Assembly: GCA_029298735.1 (NCBI GenBank)
Contig: JANSLP010000211.1
Coordinates: forward strand, 1 to 56,672
Length of the DNA stretch: 56,672 bases
Reading direction: 5' to 3'
From: Ophiostoma sp. CBS 140.51
Taxonomy: Eukaryota; Ascomycota; Sordariomycetes; Ophiostomatales; Ophiostomataceae
The notes beneath the pieces are model-generated. The model did no database searches, was not told the origin of the DNA, and saw only the letters and a program-made list of their open reading frames with translations. Of the stretch, positions 18,685 through 30,014 are shown piece by piece. Position 1 is the stretch's first letter. Each line of letters starts with the position of its first letter. The position numbers and the translations under genes were made by a program.

Positions 18685-19392
18685 ACTGACACCGAAGGTC
18701 TTGGAATTCAGTCGCTTTCCATCAAGTCGGACGCAAGACCAAAAACAAAACTGTCATTTTCCAAGTATCGCCAACTTTCGCCCGACGATCACCGTAAAAC
18801 CCTTTTCAACCTCATGATTAGGGTCATATCCTCCGACAAGAACTGCTGCCCAGGCTACATCTACGGCTTCCGGCGACCCGATCTCCCTGGATATATCAAA
18901 ATCGGCTATGTCAAAGATAAAGCCAAAGGCATATTTAAGATAATACCCGCCAAAAACCCCGTCAAAAAACGACTGGCTAAGTGGGGAACGACCTGCAAGC
19001 ACGAAATCGAAGAAGTCTTCAGCACGAGGATCGAGTGCAATGCGATCCAGAGATTTGAAAGCCTCATCCACACGACACTGCACGAGTATCGACGAAAGCA
19101 AAATCCCCCATGTGAGTCGTGTCGGAAGCACGGCCGAGGGGGGATGCACGATGAGTGGTTCAAGGTGGACGAGAAAATGGCAATTAAGGTGGTCAACTTC
19201 TGGGCGCGGTTTGCCAAATTGCATCCGTACAAGCTTGGCCGACTAACGAATTTCTGGCATAACGACATCTACTATCAGATGTTTTCTGCGGAATTTCCAG
19301 AGGACTACCCGGTTATAAGCTGGATGGAAGCGATGAACCCGTTAATAAAACTGTTAGCAGAGCGGAAAAGCCCCGGCAGATGGAAAGTGTGA
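18076..19392 (+). CDS. T5orf172 (DUF1766, GIY-YIG-like) domain protein
   Basis: This intronless gene encodes about 438 residues. The C-terminal half matches the T5orf172 domain, a GIY-YIG-nuclease-like fold found in phage proteins and many fungal orphans: GYIYGFRRPDLPGYIKIGYV at about residue 260, VKKRLAKWGTTC, FESLIHTTLHEYRRK, then CESCRKHGRGGMHDEWFKV at about residue 344-362. YIYGF and IKIGYV occupy the place of the GIY and YIG strands; HDEWF matches the conserved acidic/aromatic block. The N-terminal part has Cys pairs (CLECKLP, CPRERCRK) that could bind metal, followed by a highly acidic stretch at about residues 150-220 built from DSAS and DEDE repeats. Fungal relatives have no firmly known function; nucleic-acid binding or cleavage is inferred. 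It lies between two members of the A/B/C family on the other strand. Confidence 0.8.
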
Positions 19393-20232
19393 GAGGACGT
19401 TGTACGATACGAAAAATGTTCGATTTTTTTTTTTTTCGCTTACTTGGGTTTTCCATAATATGCTATACAATTGAAGTTGATGCCCTGTCGCATTTTTCAT
19501 GACTTTTTTTTTCTTCTAGATTAGCTTGGCGAATAGAGAAGGGTCTGAGGGCTCACTTAGTAGCCGATTGAAATATTTCGCATGTGCGATTTGAGATATA
19601 AGCAGGATTGTGCAACATTATATTTACCCGAAGCCCATCGTTGTCCAGGTATTTGAATATTTCACGGCCTCGTCTACCCAAAATGACACTGCCTTACTGA
19701 TACAGCCACGATACATTTCCAGACATGCCTTTCTCATTCCTCCAATCCAGACGTAACTGATTCCGCCATGGCAGGCTTTATTGGAACGACTTTGACATCC
19801 GTCACGGGGGGCCACAGGGAGCACAGGGACCGCACAGGTGCAACTCCTAATAAGGAAATTCTCAATGAGGGCTTTCGGGTTGTGTATTGGGCTGTTTTAA
19901 GATGTAATTATCCTCAAAAGTACAATAGATGCGAAACATTAAGAAGGGGGGCGGGGCTGTGACTATAGGGTACGTATTATTAAGGGGACAGGGCTTGGTG
20001 GTTGACAGGTGTGCTGTGTATGGTTCTAAAAGACTGCAAAAAGGGACGAGACAGACGAATGAAAATGAGGTGAAAAGGAAAAGTATAAGTAAAGAAAACA
20101 GTCAAGGCGACGTTGAAAGTGCAATAGGAGAGTAAACATTGGGCAAGGAAGCCTAGTGGAGTTGGCTATCGTTTAGTTCCTATGACATATATGGAGCCTT
20201 GTCGATAGACGATTTCGTTGGTGACAGGGGCT
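19393..20232. other. Convergent spacer
   Basis: This stretch follows the T5orf172 stop and precedes the member B stop. It includes two T-runs just after the T5orf172 gene and short unsupported frames. It is read as 3' untranslated regions and spacer. Confidence 0.55.
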
Positions 20233-22329
20233 CTAGCGGGAAATAAAGACGGACTCGGTTGTATCGCCCGTCCAGTGGTGGTTAGGGTTTGCGTTGTTGC
20301 CAGCCATAGAGCGTTCCTCGCCGAAGTAGACGGACTCTTCGTTGTTGTCGACCTCCATCTGAGCGACGGCAGCCTGGGCGATGGAGGGCTGGAAGGGAAG
20401 TCCATAGTCGGGGGCTCTTGTGCCGTCGGAGACGCTCGGGAACTCCCGCTTGATGTAAGAACCAGAGGGGGCATGGAGGTCTGTGTCCTGGGGACCAGAA
20501 ATCGGCACAGCTATTATAGTTGGGACTGTCCCTTCGATCTCCGTGCGTGGAATGACTTCAATGCTCGGTGACCCTTGAACGACAATTTGATCTTGGGTTT
20601 GGTCTTGGGCAAAACCTTCGTCGCGGTCACGGTGGCTGTCTTGAACTTCGTGTCGGTCGTCTTGTTCTTGGTCGCGATTCTCTTCTGGGACGAGCTCTGT
20701 ATTGCCGGCACGATTTCCGGTGAAAGCTTGTAGTCGACGGAAAGTGAGATAAGCCCTTTTCATCAGGTCTCTGGCCTTTAGGGCCTGTTTCGCTGGATCG
20801 TTGCCAGTAGCCGGCTCCATTGAATCAAGGCAGTTTTGAATGGCCTCGTCGAATTTTTCGTTATCAAGCTCCTTCAATAGCGTACGGATAACCGCTTCGT
20901 GTGTTGTATGGGCTGCGATAGACGTAGACATGCCTGGCTCCCCCCAACGTAGAGGCTTCTTGCTTTCCGTGCTGAGAAAAAACTTGACCGGGTCCTGGAA
21001 GAAGCAAGCCAGGCTCCGTATGAGAAACAGGCCTCGCTCATCGCCTGGTGTACGTGGGAGGCCATGTTTCGGGTCGATTCTCGAGTTGTACTCAGCTTGA
21101 CAAGGTACTAAGAGCCCATTCTTTGTGAGAAGGTCAATGATATGCATCGTCTTGAGTAAATGGGTGTGTCCGACAGGGCTGAGGACGGCAAGAATCAGTG
21201 TGTCCGATGCGAGATTCACGAGTATACCGGACCAGTTGGTACCATTGTCGAAAAGGAACACAAGGTAGCTGCAGTTCTTCCCCGGTAGCAAAAAGCCGAA
21301 CTGCTCCTCAGCGTTCCAGTTCGTCCAAAACGCGGAGGGGAAAACATAGACGCTGAGATTTCTCCCGTATACCTTGCTCAAGAAGGAACAATACAGGTCA
21401 AACGTGGATTGCGTGTAGTGACTCTTCGGGCCAGCTTGAGCCAGTATAGCAGAGTACTCGTCATTGTACTTGTCGTCGATGATCCTCCTGGAAGCCGTGA
21501 AAATGCCGCCGTGTGCCCCTTCTCTGTTTGCAGAGTTGTTTGACTCGTTTGGCTTGTCTTCATGGGCGACTGTCTGGTGGTGGCAACCGCCAAGTTCGGC
21601 TTCGGTTTCACTTTCTCTCGACCTGATTGCCATTTCGTTGTTGTCAGGGACCGCGCTGGCTCGTCTTGTTCGCTTCGTGGGGCTTCGAGGCTGACTGGCT
21701 GCAGTCTTTCTCTTGTTTGTGGCATTCTGGAGGCCCTCATATGGTCAGTGATGTTGTTGATCCCAAGGTAGGTGCTAAGATCGGTGCACAAAATAATTAG
21801 TTACCGATTCGGCTGCAGCATTTGCAGCTACCACATTCGGCGCCTGTTCCACGACATTGGAGACATTGCATGTGCCAACTTCTGTGATGGTTTGGTCACC
21901 ATTGTCTCGAAAGGCCGTCGACTTGTGCTTGCTCTGTAATTGAAGAGAACCAAAAAAAAATGAGTGGTCGGTCAGCTCATATTACAAAAACTTGCCACAA
22001 GCACACTCGAAACCCGCTTCTTTGCGTACCCTCCAATGTTTAGCCAGGCCTCGCAACAGATCTGCCTCGAGATCACATGTGTCGACAGGACAGATCCATT
22101 TCATCAGGCTTCCTAGGGGAGGGAACGCATAATTCCATGGAAACAGAACTGCAGTGACTCTTTTCAATTTGTCGTTTTCATGCACTTGACGGTATTCACG
22201 GCCGGCGTCAGCCACCTGAATGTACCTTTCAGGCCCATAAGACAGGCCACCAACAGCTGGACCAGCAGTACCGCCCCTTCTTCTGTCACTGACCTTGGGC
22301 TTGTTTGCTGGGCGAAGCTCAACTGGCAT
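20233..22329 (-). CDS. Family member B: C2H2 finger plus degenerate Ulp1-like domain, unknown function
   Basis: This is the second intact member of the family. Exons are 22329-22030, 21933-21805 and 21726-20233, introns in phase 0 at the same two places as in member A. The product is about 640 residues. AVLFPWNYAFPPLG leads into a finger with C80, C85, H98 and H103 (CX4CX12HX4H), again with the intron between the histidines. FRDNGDQTITEVGTC and VVEQ follow. Right after intron 2 comes a bipartite basic stretch (NKRK at 147, TKRTRR at about 160-165). Residues about 247-395 align with member A: VYVFPSAFW, NWSGILV, LFLIRSLACFFQDP. NWSGILV looks like the HWS(L)xV strand of Ulp1 proteases with Asn for the catalytic His. 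A helical segment and an acidic, Gln-rich tail (residues about 490-530) end the protein. The role is unknown; the basic stretch suggests the nucleus. Confidence 0.75.
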
Positions 22330-24296
22330 GATGTTGGGCGGCTGTACGCTGTAGTGGTGTGGCCGGCCTCGTGGTCTGGGTCTGGCCCTAAGGCGTTTTT
22401 TTTATTTTCCCAGTGGGTTGGAGCAAAAAAAGTGAAATATAGGCGCCGTGGGCCGGACAGGCAAAGACCGCTCGTTTCGAAACTCAAAGTGCAGCCAGCA
22501 CCTCTTTGGGAGAAAAGAAAAGTGTAAAGAAGAAAATAGAAAGAGAGATGTCTCGATGATGAAGAAGTGTCAGAGTGCGAAGAGAGGTGATCATGAAAAA
22601 AGCACACAAATAGACAAACAACGCATCCACAACAGAGAATTTATACTCGACCCGGTCAGCATAGGACTCGACATTGTTCTGTAAAAATTTTCCGTAAACT
22701 CTTCAGAAGTTTGTTTTCTCCCACACGTGATTTTCTGTTTGCTTCTTGACGGCCAGTCTTCACGGCCACCCTGCACACCTTTCCGGATCCAAGCCGGCAC
22801 GCACAAGGTGCACATTTGCTTCCCCCCCTTTATTTTACTACAGAATATTTTCTTTTTTGACGCGTCTCGTGTTTATTTCACCTTGCCCCTTTTCCGTGCA
22901 TTTTCCTCATTCTAGACACAAAACGCGCCTCGAAGCTGTGACGAACCAAATAGACAACAAAACGAGCGAGCAAGGCAACAAAACGAAGAAGATAAATGAA
23001 ACATACCTGACAGAAGACAGGAAAATATTTTCAAAATAAGTGGCCAGCGTTGTTCTAGATCTCTGTGAGGGTGGGCGCACAGACAATGTCATTTTCATTT
23101 TGTTTTCTTTTTCGGATTTTGTCCAGACACCCGAAAAAAAAAGACAGACAAGGACCATGTCATTTCCATGGCATTCCACCACCATCGATGGCCACCCAAG
23201 GCAACCCACGGCCACACATGACCACCCTAGCCACCCATGGTCACTTACAAGGCAGAACATGTCTTGCAAGGCCCAAGTCATCATGGCTCAGTGCAACAGA
23301 TAGCCATAGGCATCAATGCCAACCTCAAGCAACATTTTTCTGCACCCATGCTGCGGTTATGTCGGCATAAGACCCTTGCACGTTCTTGTTCATTTTGTGG
23401 CGGTGAAAGAAAAAATTAAGCAGACGAACCGTCAATAAAGGCGTTCCTCCGGGACAGCCATGAGACTTCCCCGAGCAGCGTGGGGGATCGGGCAAGTTTG
23501 TCTGGATTAAGAAACTGTTTACCACATCTTATGCACTTGCCCCTTTTATTTGCGTCCTTTCCGTCTTGCCTTTTGTACCAACCAAATCAACTCCGTACCG
23601 CTCTGTCAAGATGGTTCACTGCCCGCCTATCTATTACTGTTCGGTCAAGGTAGCCTATGAAGCGTCTGTCGCCTAACTTCCAAAAACAGAATGTTTTTGG
23701 ATGTCTCTTTCTTCCAAGGGCCAACTCCTAGAATCTCATAGATGTTACAGATAAACGTCGAATACTTAGCACACCGCACACTCTCGTCGACAAACATGTT
23801 TTTCTTATTTTGTTTTCCTACCCCATGATATTGTCCTTCTGTTAGAACTACGCTTTATGGATGAAAATGTTTAATTCTGTCATTTGTCTTATTTTCATGC
23901 TTTGAACTTTATTATCATATTACATCTGCTTTCACTATTACAGAGAATATCTTAATCTACCGCCCGAAAAGTCTCTTTGAGAGTTTCCTTCTTTAGAGGT
24001 TCTCCTGTGGCGTCCGTGCTCCAACCTGCTTGGTGGATGTTCTCCCTCGTGCTGCCCCTGCGCCCGCACATCTTGATACCGAACCACCACCTGCGCGAGG
24101 CTTTGATTGGCCAGGCCAGTAATGTTGCTGGGTTTGGCAGGCTGGGATACTAAGCCTCATCTCCTTCGACTCGCCCGGCGTCTTCACGGCATCTTCCCAA
24201 CCTCATCTTTCACTTTTCAAGTTTATACCCTTTTATTCCAGCCAATTCTTAGTCTTCTTTCTTGCTTCCCCATTCTCATCCATCACGCATCGCATC
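22330..24296. other. AT-rich spacer without recognised gene
   Basis: Nearly 2 kb separate member B from the NACHT gene, which are divergently transcribed. The stretch has many A- and T-runs, a segment of CCAC/GGCCAC-like near-repeats at 23200-23250, and one TACGGAGT-like motif near 23590. Short frames on both strands show no family features. The last 250 bases are pyrimidine-rich and fit a promoter and leader for the NACHT gene. Confidence 0.5.
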
Positions 24297-26859
24297 ATGT
24301 TGGATCCAATTACAGCGATCGGCCTGGCAGCCTCAATTATCTCGTTTGTCGACTTCGGTGGAAAGCTGGTTAAAGGCGCCATCGAGATTCACGAAGCCAG
24401 AAACGGATTACTGGGTGAAAACCTGAGCCATGACGTGGTTGTGCGCCAGACGAAACTCCTAGCTGCACGGCTGGTCCTACCTCATCACTCGCCACGATGG
24501 TCTGGCTCTGAATTGTCTGGCTTGGACAAGGAGTTGTGCGAACTCGCAGCAGAGTGCAGCAACTTGGCCGACGATTTGCTACGGTATCTCGAGCGTGTCC
24601 GACCCCAAGATGCGTCGTCGAAGAGACAATGTCTCTGGGCCGTTTTGAAACTCAAGATGAGCGAGAAAGAGCGCGACGGCATCTTGGTGCAGCTGTACAG
24701 CTGCCGGAGCCAGCTAAACACACACATGAGTTGTATCACCATGGTGTCGCTTAGCTCCCTCACAAAGTTTGTCGAAAATATCCCCAGTCGACTCGGGCAG
24801 TTGGAAACCGCTATTCGTGAGCTGTCGTCTTCCTCCTCCGTAATGGGCACCAACGCCAACAATACCTTTCGCCAACTGTTGGATATACAAAAGAAAGCTC
24901 TTCATACTTCCATAGGCGACCGAATCCTGAAAAGTCTGTACTTTGAAGGCATGCATGATCGCTATGAAAAAGTCATCAAGGCGCACGAAAAAACATTTAC
25001 GTGGATTTTCAGCAGTGACGAAGATGAAGACTCCATGCACACAGTCGATTCTGATGAGGAATATGAGGAGGACGAAATGGGAGAAGAAGAAGAAGAGGAG
25101 GCCATGCAGGAAGAGGCCATGCAGGAAGAGGCAAGAGACGCGTTTTTGCCGTGGTTGACGTCGGGGACTGGCGTTTTCCACATATCAGGAAAGATGGGTT
25201 CCGGCAAATCTACGCTCATGAAATACTTGAGCAGACATCTTGTGACGCGTACCAAGCTTGAGACTTGGGCAAGTAAGTGTGGACACCGACACGTGCCAAC
25301 CTCCCAATCTATAGCTTTCACTGTTTTCTTCCTTACTTACTTATTTCAGACGGAAGAAATCTTGTACTGGCAAGGTTCTTTTTCTGGCAACCGGGATCGG
25401 AGCTGCAGACATCTCTTTTGGGTCTCTATCGCTCGCTCTTGCACGATGTGCTCAGATCCTGCCCTGAACTGCTTCCCTGTGTGTTCCCCAATCTCTGGAA
25501 AGGGGCATTGAGTAACACAGAACAATTCTTTGCTCAACTAGTTATTGGCGAGGACGAGATTCACGAGGCGTTTGCTCTTCTTGTGTCCGTTGAAAAGCCA
25601 GTGGAAAACCACAGCTTCTGTTTCTTCATCGATGGTCTCGATGAATACCGGACCACGCCGGAGTATGACTACAATGATTTGGTGCTTTCATTGCGCAATT
25701 GGACGTCGAACATGCCGTCAAACGTCAAGATGTGTGTGTCCAGTCGCGAGTATCCGGCGTTCATGCGCGGCTTTCTGCCATCGCAAAGGTTTCGTCTTCA
25801 CCAAATCACAAAGTACGACATGAAAGCATACACGAGAGACAGACTTGAAAGTGTGGCAGACGCGGACAGCGTTGCCTTCCTCACGAGCCGCATTGTTGAA
25901 AAAGCTTGTGGAATCTTTTTCTGGCTAGCTCTGGTCGTGAAAGATGTCCGTGAACAACTGGCAAGCCAAGTTGCGCCAGCTGATCTTTTGGAAATTCTCA
26001 ACGACCTTCCAAGCGAGATGAACGATCTTTATCGGAATATCCTTGAAATGCTCAGCACATATAACCGCAAGAGGGCATACCAAACATTGAGCATGCTTCA
26101 ATTCGTGGCGGGGCAGAGGCTTCTCGATCTGGAAGCGTATTCCTTTCTAAACGACTATAATTCAGATCCGGAGTTTGCCAGGCGAGCCCCAGTGCTGTTG
26201 CCACAAAGAGACGACGCACAGGGTCGACGGCAACGTGCGCAAAACTGGCTCAGCGAATGGTGTCGTGGACTTGTGGAGGCATCCGAGCGAGGCTATCTTG
26301 ACTATGCGCACCGCTCTTTTGGATGTTTCGTTTTAGACTGTCACTTTTCGGGGGAGGAAACGCTGGTTTTACCGTCTGGCAATGCTTTTTTATCCGTTAC
26401 TTTTACCACTGGCTCATATACAAATCAATCGACGGCGTATATGGGTGCTTTGGACATGTCGTCGAGCGGTTCCTGCGGAGCGGCGAAGATATTCGAGTCC
26501 GTTTCGAAACGGTGCCTCCAGAATCTGGTGAAACGAGAGACTACTTTTACTTTGGGGATCCTGATCATCCTGAGGTGGTTGTGATTCGACGCCGTTCCAA
26601 CTTTGGTGAAAGGACTCACAAGGATACGGATACGATTAGTGATATACCGGACGAAATGCTCTTCGGTACCATGTTTCCAAAATTGTTGGCTTGGCCCCTT
26701 GTTCGGAAGAAAGCGACTCTGGAGGTAACGTTGAGGGGCTTGATAGAAGCCACAGAAAAATGTCCAAATAAGGATGTTCTGCTGCAACTTTTGGATTCCA
26801 GCATTTCAAACATCGAGGCGAACCGCGGGGAAACAAGTACCGAGTCCTCACACGCCTGA
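24297..26859 (+). pseudogene. NACHT-type STAND NTPase, 3' reading frame interrupted
   Basis: This is a fungal NLR-like protein gene. Exon 1 (24297-25272) begins MLDPITAIGLAASIISFVDF, typical of the N-terminal domain of fungal STAND proteins, and ends after an acidic repeat and the Walker A GKMGSGKST at about residue 298. A 77-base intron (GTAAGT...TTTCAG) leads to exon 2 from 25350, with LARFFFWQPGSELQ, Walker B FCFFIDGLDEY, and LNDLPSEMNDLYRNIL. The frame runs to 26584, but from about 26390 its sequence becomes unlike protein while another frame (to 26859) carries a convincing ankyrin-like continuation (GHVVERFLRSGEDI). No good donor/acceptor pair bridges them. A one-base loss is the simplest reading, perhaps in the T6 run near 26386-26391. 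If expressed, the protein may end early but keeps the whole NTPase. The family senses non-self or pathogens in fungi; the trigger is unknown. Confidence 0.75.
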
Positions 26860-27655
26860 CACAGTGGCCAGAGCCATTAGTCTCAGTCTCGCTCGCTGCG
26901 GTAAGGAAGTTTGTCTTCTCCATTTCCCTCTTTAATCAGAGCGAAAATGTGGGCAGGGCCTCCGGTATTACTCAACCAACAACCACACGACAAACCACAT
27001 GTCACTCTTGTACCTTGGAGACGGGTGCTGCTGAGCTTGGACACCTGGCTGGAAACAAGGTTCTTTGGCAAATCGCGCGGGGGAGGGAGAAATTGTCGGG
27101 TAGAACCCTCCTGGGTAAAAAACTGTCACAGATCTGAGTGGGGGTGTGTTCTTAGTTACAGGTGCGTGTAGTGAGTTCTGAGTGGCCACTTAGACAAATA
27201 AAACAAATGAAACAGATAAAACATATAAAACGAGTGTAGTGTATTACGCCGGCGCTGTTTTCCGGGAGCCTCCCGCTCCGGATAAGCTAGCGGAGGAGTG
27301 GTCGGACCGTAAGAACCGTTTATAAACGGCGTCCTAAGTCTATTAGTGTTTGTGGCCAGCCGGGTGGCCGTGATGGTGTCGCTATGCAGGGTAAAAGAAT
27401 ATGGGTTGGGGTCTCGTAGGAGCAATATAATAAAAATAAAAGAGACAAAGAGGTACTGTATATAATAGGGCGGGAAAGAAAAAAATATCAATGTAAAGAG
27501 AGAAGTTATAGCACTTCCTTTTTTTTTAAAATTTTTTTTTAAAAAAAAATACTTGAAAAGGAATAAAAAGAAGCACCTTAAAAACCTGCTGGCGGATCGA
27601 CGCGTTAGAATTGCCTTGACTGATGCTACCACCCCATGGTATGGTTTGTCTCAAA
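26860..27655. other. Convergent spacer with A/T tracts
   Basis: This spacer separates the NACHT gene from the orphan gene on the other strand. At 27519-27549 four homopolymer runs follow each other (T9 A4 T9 A9), able to fold back on themselves. No coding sequence is supported. Confidence 0.5.
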
Positions 27656-28627
27656 CTAATTTTCGCCAGGAGATGGAGAGCGATGTGTCTTTGCTATCCT
27701 CTCCTGCCGTTCTACTTCCTCTTTTTCTCGATCGCTCGAGATGCCGAAGAACTCGAACACTTTCGGAGCTGCGGGCGGAGGAGCTCGAGGGCTTGCATTG
27801 TATTCGTCCATGAACACCATATCCTTAGAAACACGCAGCTTCAGGTGGCCGTTACCGACGAACGTGAACGATAGGTCGTACTTGCCATCGAGGCTCTTCA
27901 CCTTAGTAGCTTTTCGACTCGCGTATTTCGGAGGGCGAAACGGCCCAAACTCGCAGCCGGCCCACGGATCGAGATATACATAGCCATATAACAATCCAGA
28001 CTCCTCGTCGAGCTTCGGTTTGTCCAGACTGTAATCATCCTCGTTATATGGGTAATAAAAGTTGACCGTTTTATTCGCATAAAAGTCTTGCGTGTAGAAA
28101 TGGTCGACGTGAGCACTGCAGAACAGGTGGAAACTCTGCCCTGTAAGTGATTCGATAGAGGTGGCGTTGCGTTTCTTCCGGGCCTGATAAAGAGTTCTCT
28201 CTGTGGCGTGAACCTCCTCTTCCATTTCCCTCTCGAATTCTCGTTGCTGTTCTTTCTCCTTCCGCTCCTGCTGCTTCTCCCGCTTCCTTTCCTTGCGCTC
28301 ATTTTTCATCGCGTAATACAAGTCGGCATCAAACCCGTCGTAGGATCTCTCCGACTCGTCGTCTTCGTCCATATCGACGTCCTCGATACAGCAGCCTTCA
28401 TTCTTCGACTGGTCGACATCGTCGCTCCTTCGTCCCTTGCAATCTTCTATCTCTGAAAGATCTTCGTCGAAGTCGAAGCCCATTACATCTCTGTTCTCCT
28501 TCTCGCTGATGTTCAGGACTCGATAGTACCACGATGGGAGAGTGCGGCTGTCTTTGTGCGTGCGATGCGATTTTTTGACACCCGAGATTCGTGCTTGTGC
28601 CCGGAGAGGATCGCCATGCTTGCCCAT
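27656..28627 (-). CDS. Orphan acidic, coiled-coil-containing protein
   Basis: I do not recognise this intact, intronless frame of 323 residues. It starts MGKHGDPLRAQ at an ATG. Residues 45-100 are acidic (DFDEDLSEIEDCK, DVDMDEDDESERS). Residues about 105-150 form a strongly charged helix rich in KERKREKQQERKEK, likely a coiled coil. Residues about 160-270 look folded: SIESLTGQSFHLFCSAHVDH, NKTVNFYYPYNEDDYSLD, GLLYGYVYLDPWAGCEFGPF, DLSFTFVGNGHLKLRV. A Pro-rich segment (SPRAPPPAAP) precedes a short charged C-terminal helix. Long frame, biased composition and sensible domain order argue that it is real. No signal peptide or membrane segment is visible. It is probably a lineage-specific protein of the island. 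Confidence 0.65.
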   Translation of the reverse strand: MGKHGDPLRAQARISGVKKSHRTHKDSRTLPSWYYRVLNISEKENRDVMGFDFDEDLSEIEDCKGRRSDDVDQSKNEGCCIEDVDMDEDDESERSYDGFDADLYYAMKNERKERKREKQQERKEKEQQREFEREMEEEVHATERTLYQARKKRNATSIESLTGQSFHLFCSAHVDHFYTQDFYANKTVNFYYPYNEDDYSLDKPKLDEESGLLYGYVYLDPWAGCEFGPFRPPKYASRKATKVKSLDGKYDLSFTFVGNGHLKLRVSKDMVFMDEYNASPRAPPPAAPKVFEFFGISSDREKEEVERQERIAKTHRSPSPGEN

Positions 28628-30014
28628 TGTCGATGTCGGGGACCGGAACTGCTTTATCTTTGATTATTTTAAAGCTGTCGTAGAGATGTTGTTCGTGTAG
28701 AAGGCGCCGTTCCACACCCACGTTTATGTGCTAGAACATATTTATGAACTGGCCATTTGTATACATTATTGGCACGGCTGGCATAGAAGGTATAAAAAGT
28801 GGCTGGCACAAAAGTGGCTGGTACAAAAGTGGCTGGTACAAAAGTGGCTGGTACAAAAGTGGCTGGTACAAAAGTGGCTGGTACAAAAGTGGCTGGTACA
28901 GAAATCTAAGTTGTACGGAGTACACAAGACACACGTTTTCCCTCTCTCTCTCTATGGCCATAACAGTCTAATCGACACTATTTTGTAAACTAAGCCTTTT
29001 CTCCAACAGTTGCTGTTTAATCAAGTAGATTCTACCGCTTGGGGCAAGGGTGGCAGAGTTGAAGGCTCCTTGTCTTCGGCAGTCGACAATTCTAGGGTCT
29101 GCGGTTCTCTTCCACCATCACTTGGAGAGTCGCAGATACTGTCGCTCAGGGCCGGTATGGATAAATTACACCTTCAAGTTGATTCTGGCATCGTCACCAT
29201 CGAAGCTTTCCCTGCTACCCAATTCGTACACGAACTGCAAAAGATACGTAATTTAAAGGACATGTAACCAACAAATGGCATCCGACCTCGACTATCCCCA
29301 GACTTCTTTCATCTTTCAAGATATGCTATATGTCGGAACATTGGCAAATGCGGAGGAAAGTATGGACTATTCAAAAGAGAGTAGGCAGATCACAACAACT
29401 CTGACAGTCTCCTGAAACAATTGTCTAAGATCTAAGGCAAGACTTCCAGATGACTACGTAGAAACTATGGTCTGCATTTCAACAGCTACTAATGCCTTAG
29501 CGCATTATATTTGGTCCCTCTTCCACTGCCTACGGTGGCAGACGCAGAGACGAAAACTCCTGGAGCAAAGAGAATCAAAAGTAGACAACCTCTCCTTTTC
29601 CCTTGGAGGAAAAGGACCGACAGACCAAGACGATTGGAGACCAGACATGAAAGCAGTGCACGCAACAATCAGATATGCCCTGGCGACGGGGAGACTGGAT
29701 TACGTACCAGAGGCAAGATAAAGGACACACAAGCACACATACGCAAGAACCACATCGACAATACCACTAACCCCCCGCCCGGCCATCAGCAACCACACCA
29801 ACCCAACGGGCAGTCGACCAGGCTTCAGGCACCAGCCATAGGACCCGGAACACTTGGAGGAGGATCTTCAAGAGGCGCAATCGCCCGTCAACGAGCAGGG
29901 AAGGGAAGTATTATAAGCAATAATTCAAAAGAAAATGACGCAGGACGAGCAGGGTGATGAGCAGCGGGCGACGTTGTCATGTAATTAGATAGATATTACG
30001 TAAGCATAGTACAG
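28628..30014. other. Spacer with minisatellite
   Basis: This 1.39 kb holds the promoter of the orphan gene at its left end, the 15-bp minisatellite at 28795-28899 and a GTACGGAGTAC palindrome at 28913-28923. Plus-strand frames at 29467-29957 show no family features and are rejected. Confidence 0.5.
28795..28899 (+). repeat. Minisatellite, seven 15-bp units (AAAAGTGGCTGGTAC)
   Basis: Seven head-to-tail copies of AAAAGTGGCTGGTAC fill 105 bases; the first copy has C for T at position 13 and the rest are identical. Near-perfect identity implies recent expansion or homogenisation. It lies upstream of the orphan gene start and is not part of a supported gene. Confidence 0.95.

Noticed and set aside
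28731..28988. Frames encoding repeated KWLVQ, KSGWY or YQPLL motifs
   Set aside because: They are translations of the 15-bp minisatellite; unit length divisible by three keeps every frame open.
29467..29957. Two overlapping plus-strand frames of 84 and 148 residues
   Set aside because: No motif, no codon bias and no splice context; between a minisatellite and a pseudogene.
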